Of a stretch of 64,000 bases of DNA, positions 32,555 through 43,350 are shown piece after piece. The notes under the pieces are model-generated. The model searched no databases, had not been told where the DNA came from, and saw only the letters and a list, made by a program, of their open reading frames with translations. The translations under genes and the position numbers were made by a program. The stretch spans positions 43,253,001 through 43,317,000 of the forward strand of contig JANJXV010000006.1 in the NCBI GenBank assembly GCA_024803745.1, read 5' to 3'. The first letter of the stretch is position 1; the number at the start of each line of letters is the position of its first letter. The DNA is from Megascapheus bottae. Its lineage: Eukaryota; Chordata; Mammalia; Rodentia; Geomyidae.

Positions 32555-35092
32555 CATCTTTTCATGCTAAATTTTTATTCAATGTTATGCAACTGCATAA
32601 GTATAAATATTTGTTCAGTATACAACAATTATGACATCCATTGGGGGAAGGGGGTTCTTAGAGAAAATAAGACTGCAAACACTTTATTGCACAGATCCTA
32701 ACAAACTTTTAAGCTGGTAAGTTTACAGCTGGGAGCACTTACCAAGGAACACATCTTAACAACCACAAAGAGACTGACCAAACCAAACACAGAACTTCTA
32801 ACCAGCTGACTGGAGTCACAACAACAAACAGGTATCACATGAATGCAACCTTAAGTACTCTTTAATCATCCAAAATGCAAAAAAAAACATATTTGGCAAA
32901 AAAATGATAATACACTATACAAAATATACATAAAAATATCCTTTGTAAACAAGCAGCTAATTGTGCTTCAAAGAAAACTGGACAATGAAAAGAAAAGAAA
33001 AAAAAGCAAAGGTTGTAAACCATGAACTATCTCCTGGATACACCTGTCTTGATGTCTTAGTGTTGAAAGCTTAGGTTATGTAAGGACTGGCAAATAGATA
33101 TGTATCCTAACTGTTGAGACTACTTTTGAATCCCATTTTAAGTTCTTGTGAAAAATCTGTTTATTCGACAGGTTCACAGTGTAGTGAGGAGGAATAGCTA
33201 AAAGTTTGGGAATAGCTAAAAATTGCATGGGGGTGAAACAAGGGCAGTGAAGACATCTTTTTTTTTCTTTTTCCTCTCTTATTATTATTATTTTTCTGCC
33301 ATTCACAACTTACTTTACAAGAAAGGATGATTGCAAAGTCAGTTATGTCTTTGTTTTTGGGGTCTTTACAGTCTTTCCAAAGGATTTATAATCCACAGGG
33401 CTGTACGATGATGCTGTGCTTACATAAACAATTTTATAGCATACAGATACGCAGACATCACCAAGGGGAGAGGGAAGTTGATGTTAGACTGGTAATTGAT
33501 TGGTAATTATTTTTCCTCTTATAAAACCAAAGTCTTGTCTAGGATCCCAAACATCTAATAAATACTCATCTGCATTGTCTCTTAGTGCCTTAGTACTTAT
33601 GTCAGCAAGTGCCATCTTACAATTCAAAACAAGCCACCCCAAACTACAATGACAACAACAACAACAAAACAATCGAAAACCCTCAGCACTAAAAATGATT
33701 TGACAAATTCTACACATTCCATGGTATACAAAATTTAAATAAGGCTTAGCAAAAGTAAAAAAGGACGGTCACATTCAAGCACCAAATAGCTCCACTAAGT
33801 CTTTGTTACAAAAAAAAGTTGCTCTTTATTACTACAGTATTTGTCTTTGCATACAAATAAAGAGATCATGTTATGAAATATATGGAGCTACTCGATGCAT
33901 CAGAAACGAATGTGAAACCCAGGAAACTTGCTAAAAACAGCAAGCTTCATCTACAACATAAGGCCCCCGCTATGTTTAAAATGTATCTGATGTCCTGATT
34001 ATTCTTTAGTATATATGCTATGATGCCAAAATCCACCTCCCCCCCTTTCTTTTCTTCCAAAAAAAAAAAAAAGCAAATTTAAAACCTCTTCCAATGCCTG
34101 AAGCTTATATCACTTGACCTAAGTACTAGCAGATTTGTGTGCAGCCAGCGATTTTCATTCGAGAACAGGGCTAGTGCAGAACCACAAAACTTGTAGTTGG
34201 ACCTGCCACTCCCAACAGAGAGGCCTGAGTGTAAGAGCTTTAAAAGAAGAGAAAGAAAGAACAGAAATAAAGCTGATGTGTGTTTATAGTCTCTGCTCTT
34301 CTTCACATGAAGACCAAACATGGAGTTCAGAGACAAGGACAATGGGCCCCAAGGACCCTTTGGACAATGGGCCCCAAGGACCAGAACACCCATGATGGTG
34401 ACTGTGAAATACATGGCTAGCTCCATTTGCTCTGCCCATTCTTAATGGAGGAATGCAAATGCAGCAGTCAGAGCAGTTCTTGCTTTAGATCTGGAAATCT
34501 AGGTAGCCAGATACAGTACTATCAGAAACTCTGCTTAAAAATACACATTAAAAACTCACAATCTACTGAAGTTAGGGCTTTCCGTTCACCTTGAACTCTA
34601 CTTATAAAAACAGCCTTGAAATAGTCTCAAACCACAGATCAAAACATGTAGGTGAATGTGTACATGTATGAATATGGATGTCTCTATAGTTCAACACACA
34701 CCCAGTTTTGACCATTATACTTCATTACTATGACATGATAGCGGTAAAGATCTTAATTCAGAAAAGTTGTAGGTGATGATGCAATTGCAGCAGCAATGTA
34801 ATCAACTCTACATCCCAAACCAAACACATCGCTAGATATTTACAGAGACAATCTCTTTCCTCACCAATGTGCCATATACTACTTTGTTTCGTACAAACAC
34901 TATCTGGTAAGCTTCATCAGTTCCCGCCTGTGAAGGCATGTGGAAGGAGGTTTCCTCTTTCTGTCTCTATTCTCTTCCTCCTCAGTGAGACTCCAGGCCC
35001 TTGCCTGGCGGACATCCCAACACAGTGCTGGTTTGAATTGGTGGTCAAGACCCAATTCCAGAGCCGGGCTGGGTCCCCAGAGCCCTGTCCTG
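32555..35092 (-). other. MAST4: MAST4 3' UTR (end approximate)
   Basis: About 2.5 kb from the stop codon to the last good poly-A signal. It is AT-rich with short A/T runs but free of SINEs, unlike the flanking DNA, which supports its being a constrained UTR. It contains a 25-base tandem duplication at about 34337-34382 (ggacaatgggccccaaggac twice). Several short open frames here are not coding. Confidence 0.82.
32574..32579 (-). terminator. MAST4: MAST4 polyadenylation signal AATAAA
   Basis: TTTATT on the + strand, that is AATAAA on the - strand, about 2.5 kb after the stop and just before repeat-bearing intergenic DNA begins. Other AATAAA-type signals upstream in the UTR could give shorter forms. 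Confidence 0.65.
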
Positions 35093-38000
35093 TTAGGACG
35101 CTTTTTTGTGAGGGCTGCTACGCAAACTCTCTTTGCCTCTCCTCTGCCGCACCACAAAGTCCTTCTCAGAGGAAAGGGTGAGGGGGCGGTCAGGGCTTGG
35201 TGCCAGGGGTACCTTGGTCACCTCCCTGCCCGTGTTCTGTTTCCTGGCTGCAGGAAGCTGGGTGGAGGTAGGCTCTCTCCCTTTGGCTTCTCCCATGGTG
35301 GCAGTTACAGACAGGGCCCTGTGCCGATGGCCAGGTCCACCTGGTGCATGGGGGTCAGTGTGGTGTGAGTCCTGGGCAGCGGTGGAGAGGCGGAAGGTTG
35401 GCAAAGAGTCACTCTTTGTCATCTGGGTTCTTCCGTCCTCCTCAGACTGGGTCTTCCAGTGGTCTCTGTGGCTGGAGGCCAGGGGCTCAGGAATGCCTGC
35501 CTTGGTCTTGGGAGAAGACAGGTCAGTGCTGACTGTGGCGGGCTCTGACTCGCCTGGCCGGTTCTCAGGGAAACTGGAGCAGCTCAGGGTCTTCTCCGGG
35601 AGGGTGGCAGAGCGGAGGGTACTCTGCCCAGTGGCCGAAGGTGAACGTTTCATGGGAGTAGACTTACTAGTCTCCGCTGGTGGCTTCTGGGAAGCAGACA
35701 TTTTTCCCCGGGCCTCTGGGAAGCCCTTCCCCATCCCCATAGCTGACTTCTCAGAGCCTTTCACCCTTGTATCTCCATGCACCAGGGAAGGGCTGGCTTC
35801 AGGCTGGTTGTTGTTGGCTGCTGGAACATAAAGTGCTTCCGTGCATTTCTTGACTTCCGGCTTCCTATCCATGGGGGTGGCCTGCTGACTCAGACTTCTG
35901 TCTGTCTGTCTGCACAGAGCAGGGCAGTCCTTCACAGTGGATGGTTTGGGGTGCTTTGGAGACAGGCTTTGCTTTTCATTGGCAGTGGGAAGTGTCTGGT
36001 CTAGGGCCTCTGGGTGTCCTTGCCTTGGCAGATGTGCAGGCTTCTCTTGCCTATCTAGTGGCCTCCGTCCATGCACGGTGGCCTCCAGCTCGGCATTAAG
36101 ATGAGCCCCTTCCCCAGGCAGTGGGATGGGAGAAGCCCCTTCTCCACGGCCCATCAGCTCACTGGCTTTTCCCTGGGTGGCTGAGATGGCAGGAAACACA
36201 TCCACACATTTACTAGAGCTTTTTCCCTCTCTGCTGCAGCCACCCAGGGGCTGAGTGGCAGATTCTTTGCTTGTTTTCTGTGATGACAGCGACCTGTCTG
36301 GGGGCTTGGACTTGGGGGGGCTGGGGTCAAGGGTGGGCCGGGGCTTGGGGCAGCTGCTCTCAGTGTGCACAGGGGCAGGCCTGGTAGAGTCCTGGAGGCA
36401 GGGACTGGGTTCTGCAGCAGTAGGCTTAGAAGCAGGCTCCCTGCTGGAAGCATGGCATGGACTCTCGCAATGCTGCCACATGGCCATGCCGGGTAGCTCT
36501 TTGGTTGTCAGGAGAAGTTGAGGGCCACTGCTGGCCACTCTTTGAGGAGGCAGGTCCTTCCTCTCTGGCTCCTTGGGACTCTGTTTCTGCAAAGGAATGA
36601 AAGCAGGCAGCTTTTCACCCTTCTCGCTCTCAGTTCCGGGAGGCTGCAGAGGACGGCGGGCAGGAGGCACTTCAGGCTTGGAGTCCAGGCTGCTTCTCCC
36701 TTTGCTCGCCTCTTTCTCACAGTGGTTCCCAGAAAAGGACCAGGAGGAATCCTCCCTGGCCAGGGGTCTGACCTCATCTCGGCCATCTTTCTGGTTTGTG
36801 TTTGTACAAGCCCCCCCTGCTTTCTCCATAGCCTGCGTCTGCATGTGGACATCTGGGTGGCTCCTTCCCCCAAAAGGCAGAGTTTTGGAATTGTCACCTG
36901 CTTTAGCAGTCTCTGGTGGACACAGCTCCACTGAGGGCTCTCGGAGCATACCAGCCCTCGTGACAACCCGCTCACTCCGGGCCGTGGAGGGCCCCCTTTC
37001 AGACCTTTCTTTTAGACTTGGCTTCTCTCTTGGGAGGACCTCTTTGGGTGGCGAGGGGCCACATGGCCCGGGGGGAGCCGTGCTAGAGATGACCTTGGTG
37101 TCTGTGGAGCGCTCTTGGTGTTTGGAAGCTCGGTCTCTCTGCTGGGGCTCACTCTCTGCACCTGCCACAATGCTCCTGGCAGCAGGATGGGCAGCTTTCC
37201 TGGACTGTTTTAACTCTGGGTCTGTCAAGGGGGCTGCTGCTGAGTTTTGGAGACCCCGGGCAGGTGGGGAGAACCGAGGCTCCAGCAGGCAGGATTTATT
37301 TGTCTTTAAGCTGGCGGAATCACCCTTTTTCCCTCTGCTGCCAGGGAGGGTGGGCGGCCCGGAGGGCGTCAGGTCGTCAGCTGGGCTGGGGCTCTGTGCA
37401 GGCTCCGGGGAAGGCAACTGTGTCTTAGAGGCATGAGGTCCGGACAGGAGAGCGATGTCCAGGGTACCCTCGATGGGCTTCAGGCACGAGACTGACCTGC
37501 CTTCCAACTTGTACTCAGAGGGGCTCTTCCTGACTGGGGATTCAGGAACGGCCAGGCCCGGCTTCTCTGCCCCGCCATCCCCCCGGCCAGCTAAGGCTTT
37601 GAGGGGTACAAAGGACACCCCACTCATCGGAGCCCCGTGGGCACTGCTGACAAATGCCCGGCCCTCACATGCTGGAGGAGGTTCTTGGTGACCACTGGCA
37701 GGCCGGCCTGGATTTCCCGGCAAGCATTCATGATTGTTGGATGCCATCTTGGTCTTCAGCATATCATCTTTGTCATCCAGGGACATTTTCTTTCGGAGGT
37801 AATCAATATTGGCCAGCTTGTTGTCTAACTTGTCATTTCGAAGGAATTCCTTTGCCTGGGAACTCTTCCCTGTGTGTTCACCTTTTGCAGGGGCAGACCT
37901 CTCAGGGGAGGGACAGAGACTGTCCTGGAGGCTGGTAGGGGTGGAAGCCCGTTTAAAGTCTCCTGCACCATGGCTGTGCTCCCCAGGGGCCAGGCTGTGG

Positions 38001-38910
38001 CCAGGCACTGTCCCATCTACAGTCAACCCCTCGCTGGCCCGCACGCTGGCCTGCTTGTGAAGAGCATCTTTTAACAGGCTGCCTAGAGACGGGGCCTCCA
38101 CTGCTTTGTTATCAAAATGACTTGACCTATCTAACGCCGCCTTGGGGTAGCTTTTCTTCTCTCTCTCTTCTAGCCTAAACAGAGCGTGGCTTTCACAATC
38201 ACTGCTGAGGCTGGGGGTTTTCTGATGGGAGTCCTGTTTCTCTGGGAGGCCATCTGGTTTCTTCATGACCACTTTGGCCTTCAGTTTGTCTCTATCCAGG
38301 TCATCCACAGATTCCTGCCGGCCCAACTTCCGGGACACTGGGCGTTTCAGGCAACCTTGTTCTACAGGCCGGGCCCGGCTGAGGGATGGGGCATCACAGA
38401 CATTTTCCTCTAGGCTCTGCAGGGTGGCCTCCCTCTGGGACTGTTCCCTCTGCACCTCCTCCTGGGTCACCTCCAGGCTGTGCTTACGGGAGCACACGTG
38501 CTTCTTGTCACTGCTGTAGGAAGGGGAGAGTTTTTCCTCAGACTGCACCCGCTTGAGCAGCGGGGAGCGTGGGGGCTCGGCGCTCTTGGGCCTCACAATG
38601 TGTCTGACGATTGTGGGAGGAGAATGCATCTTGTTGGGGAAGGCTTGTGCCATCTTGGCATTGCCCAGTGAGTGTCCTAGCAGAGGGGAGGGTGAGCGCT
38701 GAGGGGAGGTGGGCTGGGGGGTGGGGGAAGGGGTCCGTGCCAATGGGGACAGTGGGATGCTGCCAGCTGACTTTCGTCTTCCAGAGCGGTACCGCTGTCC
38801 ACTGAGTTTGGGGGCCAGGCCGTGGAGAGTGCTTGGGCGGATGTGCCCAGACCCTGCTGGGGAATTGGGAGCACTAGAACTTGGGGAGCTGCTCTGGGAG
38901 GAATTCGTAC
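35093..38910 (-). CDS. MAST4: MAST4 last coding exon: long Ser/Pro-rich tail
   Basis: A single 3.8 kb exon encoding about 1,272 residues to stop TAA. After a split Gly codon it runs TNSSQSSSPSSSAPNSPA, then RTPSPTPQPTSPQRSPSPLL, a basic patch IVRHIVRPKSAEPPRSPLLK, and a recognisable acidic/basic block (QESVDDLDRDKLKAKVVMKK). Short conserved islands (KLANIDYLRKKMSLDDKD; RKSPSEYKLEGRSVSCLKPI) are separated by low-complexity Pro/Ser/Lys stretches. It ends EKDFVVRQRRGKESLRSSPH. The many SP/TP and RxxS sites suggest heavy phosphorylation of a disordered tail. Acceptor cacccacag|GT is good, and the frame matches the exon at 39174. The length and islands match MAST4 rather than MAST1-3, which have shorter tails. 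Confidence 0.97.
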
Positions 38911-39173
38911 CTGTGGGTGAAAGATAGAAGGTTGTGAGTACCCTTCATCCTTCCTCTGTCCTGCCATGCTTCGCCTCCACCCCCCAGGGCTGCCAGTAAT
39001 GGTGAGGGGTGAATGCTTCTCATGGAAATCCCCCCATGGTCAGAACAGCCCCATCCTCCCTCCAGCACCTGCTCTCCCCAGGCTGGTTTGAGCTCCTGCA
39101 CCCCAGGCAGGACCAAGGATGACTTTGCCTCCTTCTCATCCTCTAGGGCAGGAAGACCTGGAGACTCACTCAC

Positions 39174-39355
39174 CAGAGGGGAAGTCAGGGGTTGAGCGAT
39201 AGCTAGGTGTGGGGGAGCGAGGAGACAAACTGTGAGTTGGGGAGCCCGGGAGGCTCTCTCCTGATGACAGGGATCGGTTCAAGCAGGAGAAACTTCGGCT
39301 GGTGTGGAGCAAAGGAGAAGGCTGCTTGGCTAGCTTTTTGAAAAGAGATCTCCTC
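39174..39355 (-). CDS. MAST4: MAST4 coding exon: basic and Ser-rich post-PDZ segment
   Basis: 182 bases in phase with both neighbours. It encodes [20 protein letters not shown], then [18 protein letters not shown] and a run of SPT/SPR motifs ending TPDFPSG. Acceptor ccactctag and donor ctctg|gtgagt are canonical. The SLFKKLAKQ motif follows directly from the [11 protein letters not shown] end of the previous exon, giving a strongly basic stretch. Confidence 0.96.
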
Positions 39356-39534
39356 CTAGAGTGGAGACAGGAAATAACAGATCAGGTTTCCTTTCAGATC
39401 CACTCCTCCCTGCCCTCAGTAGCATGTCTTCATTCAGTGCCTGAGTGTCAGGGGTAGGGAACAGATCTGTAGATGTGCAAGTAGGATGCCACTTCCTCAT
39501 GAAACTGGGTGCTGGTGGCTCACACCTGTAATCT

Positions 39535-39605
39535 GAGGAGGAGAAGGAGGAGAGGGAGAGGAGGAGGAGGAGGAGGGGGAGGGAGAGGAGGAGGGGGAGG
39601 AGGAA
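39535..39605. repeat. (GGA)n purine-rich microsatellite
   Basis: Homopurine GGA/GGG/GAA array that replaces the body of a B1-like SINE, whose first 30 bases (ggtgctggtggctcacacct) remain. Confidence 0.95.
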
Positions 39606-39686
39606 TAGTCTAGGCTAGTATTCATGCAGGTTCATTTAATTCCAAACACAAAGGAAGATCTGGGAAAAAGAGGTATAAATACATTT

Positions 39687-39690
<4 letters not shown>

Positions 39691-39743
<53 letters not shown>
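39691..39743. repeat. (CA)n microsatellite
   Basis: About 26 CA units in the MAST4 intron. Confidence 0.98.
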
Positions 39744-39750
<7 letters not shown>

Positions 39751-41308
39751 CACATACTCATTAGGTTTATGGTAAGAGTTATTTTTGTGTGAAAGCTTCT
39801 GAGTGCATACCTTATATATGTTGGCATGATTTAATCAAGAATAATACAAAATAAAACCATGGGAAATGAAACCATTACTCTGGATACAGAATTGTGTTAT
39901 AGAGTGATACAGAGCAGAGGCTTTATCTGTGGAGGGCTATTTGCTGGGCTCATTCCATTGTGGGCTCTTGAATATTTCCAATAACAATGCAGGCTGTGTT
40001 TACATGGAAGACACCCGGCGAGGTAAAGTGGAGGACTTTCATATCAGTAGACAGCAGACACCGTGGCACAGACAAACTGAGCATGTGGGGCTCAATGAGC
40101 GAAAGATAAAAAATACTAATGCTACAGCTGCCCCAGGCTTATCTGCACATGTGGCTGGCTGGAGCTCTTTTGCTATCAAGGTGAGCTTAAACAGAAAACT
40201 GAAATGCACAAACAAAACATAAAGCACAGCCTAAAAGACTAAAAGGAGCCTACAACTTATGGGAACACCTTGCTTTCTCTCCACTCCTGTAGTGACGTGA
40301 ATGAGAAACTACTTTCTATTCTTTTACCTCTATTCTCGTTTGTCTGTAGATTGCTAGGTCATATGCCTATCTTACTATGCTGACACTTGCCCAGCTGTAG
40401 AAATTCTGTTGATCTGCTACCCTGAGGAATGAGAATTAGACTTGCATACAATTGCTTTCTGACCCCCAGTACCTTCTGCCGCCTCTTTTTTATTCTTCCC
40501 AATATAACAGATTCCAAAAAAAAAAAAAGTTTGGTTATAGAAAAAGCTCATGTTTAGTGTCTACGTCACATGGACTATGGAAAGGATAATCCTGATTTTC
40601 TTCTTGTATAACTTTGTTTTTCCCAGAGCCAGTCACTCATTTTCCACGGTATCTCTACTGAAAGTCTTCCTATGATGACTAAGTCAAGTCCAAGTGAGTG
40701 AAGGAAATAGGTTACAGTGCACCACAGCCAAGCCCACATGGCAAGAAATATCCCTGCCTAGAGCACAAGCCTGCATCTTACTTTTCTCTACACATAGTTG
40801 GATATAAAATATCCCCCTTAAAACCAGGCAGCCAGCATATGTTACCTGGCTGGGCTTCTGTTAATTAGAAAGAGCTTCTTTGTTTCTAGGGCTATATTTG
40901 AAAGCTTGCCGTTATTTTGGTATATCTGGTATTACAAAATAGCCATGTTTACATCAGTAAAGAACATTTAAAATACAGATATAATGTGTGAAAAACTGCC
41001 TGATGGCCCAGTTCCTGAAATCCACCTCTACTGAAATGAATTCTAGAGGCTTAAAAATTAACAAAGGGCACTTTGTGGTACTCACAGGTGATGAATAGTA
41101 ATAGAATATTTGTGCCATACAATATATGAATAATTTTCCTATGAAAAAGATTGGTATTAACAAATAGGAACTTGAATGTACACACGTGTGTAAATAGGGC
41201 ACAAGATTTCTCACGGTGAACTAGATCTGCCATTGTGTATGTTAAGGAACAATTTTTCTCTTGCATGAGTGAGCGTACACCAGGCTTGGGAAGATGAATT
41301 TAACTAAC

Positions 41309-41445
41309 CTCTCTAGACTTTCCTTCTTCTTAGACTTCTTGCTCCGCCTCACCATCCGGCTCTTATAGCTGTTTCTCCTGGCTGGTCCTGTTTTGATTGA
41401 TGTGTTTTCAAACGGGGTTGTGGTGATTGACACCTTATTTCCGCT
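41309..41445 (-). CDS. MAST4: MAST4 coding exon: end of PDZ domain and basic linker
   Basis: 137 bases encoding [20 protein letters not shown], then [20 protein letters not shown] and KESLE plus a split Arg. The first part is the last beta-strand of the PDZ domain ([11 protein letters not shown]). The rest is a Lys/Arg-rich linker with RRNS and RMVRRS, potential basophilic-kinase sites. Acceptor ttaatag|AGC, donor gagag|gttagt. Confidence 0.96.
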
Positions 41446-43073
41446 CTATTAAAAGGAAAAAAAGGAAAAAAGATGAGGAGGTATTAAAGAGAAATGATAT
41501 AATCAAGCAAGATCTGAACTGAGATAAAGATTGGGAGACAAAAGAGACAGAGGGCATTTATCCAAAAGTTCTTCCATTTCTAAATAACGCGTCTCTCATG
41601 GAAGTCCTGACAATTCAAATAGAATGGGTGGCAAAGAGGAAGTCCCTTTAGAGGATAGGCTCTGGAGCCCATGGATTTGAATTCCTTTCTGAGTTTAGTG
41701 ACCTCAGGAGACTGCTGAGCCTCGAGAGGCCATATTCACACCCTAATAGCTAATGGTGAGAGTTGAATCCTACCTATCTCATTTCTCAATGCTCATCAAG
41801 GGAGAAATGAAGAGTTTGCAAGCCTTTTGCACTGAGTGTGACATATGATAGGAAGGCCTCTATAAATAACGGTTAGCTTCATTCATATGTATTAAGTAGA
41901 AATGTGCCCAGCGGCTGTCTAGTCTTGGTTGATATATTTTTCTTCTTTGTTTCTCCATTTTTGTGTTTTTTTTTCCCTTTGGCCTAGAAATCATAGAGCA
42001 GCAAAACTGAATGAGACTTTTATGTTTAATGATTCTTAAAAGGTTCTTTTCCTATTATCATAAAACCGGTCATCCTGCAGATTGCTGCAGAGCATGTGCC
42101 AGGCAATGGGAAATCTCTCTATGTGGGCTGCACAGAAAGGAATTTCCTTATTTCCTGGTCGGTTTCTGTGCCTTCTCACTGAGTCCTGGATAAAGGCATG
42201 GAGGGTAAGCCCCAAAGCACAGGAGTCAGCAGCCAGGCTGAGGCTGTGACTTCACAGCTTCTTGACTTTCATAATAACCAGGGGAGAAACATGTTCTTTC
42301 AAAGTCAGAAGGGACTCTGATTATCTTGAAAATATAAGCACTATAAGGAGAGGGCCTTTTCAAAAGCCTTTGTCTAGAAGATACCCAATAGCTGAGGTTT
42401 AAATGGTATCATGTTATAGGAAACTAAGTGTTGTGGGAACAGTTAAAAACACAAGGAATAACTATTCTAATAAATAACATCTATTCTTCCCCTTCCCTAA
42501 GTATTGCATGCTTAATAAGAAAAAAAAGTATAAATTAAAACCCAGGGTCCCGTGTATAGCTAGACGAGTCTTGTACCAGTAGGTTTTAAAGTTATAGTCT
42601 CCCTTTGGCCCCTCACTCAATTTTCTGATCTTTTCTAAGGCATATATAAATGTACGTGTATATTTATACACTTTATACTTAATTTTAATATTATTCTGTA
42701 ATTTGTGTTGTATTTCCCATTATATAATCTTGAAACGCTTTTATCATTGAACATTCCCCAAGGATGATATTTTTATTGACCACATACTATATTCTATCAC
42801 TTGGGTGGGTCAAAACTTATTTAGCTCATAACCTTCTGCAATTATTTTCTATTCTCCAACAAAGTAAGATTTGCTTATTTTGGTTATCTATGTTTCTTTA
42901 AAGAATGATTTCTTTATGCCTTATCTCCACTTTAGTATTGACAAGTCATAGGATTTGTTGACTTTATCATCCTATATAAAGCATAATCTCATATCTATTG
43001 TCACATTTACAGAAAATATTTTAGGGAAATGTAGCTTGAGCTCCAATACAAAGATTTTAACTTTCTTAATTTT

Positions 43074-43257
43074 TTTTGGGGGGGGAGGGCCTCAGAGCCT
43101 GAGCACTATCCCTGGATTTTCTCAAGGCTAGGGCTCTACCACTTGAGCCACAGCACCACTTCTGGCTTTTTGATACATATGTGGTACCGAGGAATCAAAC
43201 CTGGGTCTTCGTGCATGCTAGGCAAGCACTCTACCAGTAGGCCAAACTCCTGGCCTT
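43074..43257 (-). mobile_element. IDL-Geo dimeric SINE, antisense
   Basis: Reversed right monomer (ctcagagcctgagcactatc ... ccacttgagccacagcacca), linker, then reversed left monomer (tggtaccgaggaatcaaacc, ggcaagcactctaccagtag, gccaaactcctggcc). Flanking cttaatt copies at 43065 and 43255 suggest a target-site duplication. Confidence 0.9.
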
Positions 43258-43267
43258 AATTAATTTT

Positions 43268-43350
43268 TTTTATGTGTTACCAAGGAATTGAATCTAGGCC
43301 TCATGCATGCTAGTCAAGCACTCTACTATTAAGGCATATTCTAAGCCCCT
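43268..43350 (-). repeat. ID-like monomer, antisense, diverged
   Basis: gttaccaaggaattgaatct / cctcatgcatgctagtcaag / cactctactattaaggcata is a reversed ID-type monomer alone, older than the neighbouring full dimer. Confidence 0.7.

Larger units (their letters stand above)
39356..41308 (-). other. MAST4: MAST4 intron with microsatellites
   Basis: Intron of about 2 kb. It contains a truncated B1-like SINE head (39503-39534) running into a (GGA)n array (39535-39605), and a (CA)n array (39691-39743). The rest (39750-41308) shows no exon or repeat that I can assign. Confidence 0.85.

Noticed and set aside
35133..37436. Several long + strand open frames (up to 287 codons) opposite the MAST4 last exon
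   Set aside because: They are antisense shadows of a GC-rich, low-complexity coding exon. They lack splice or promoter context and are unrelated to each other across frames.
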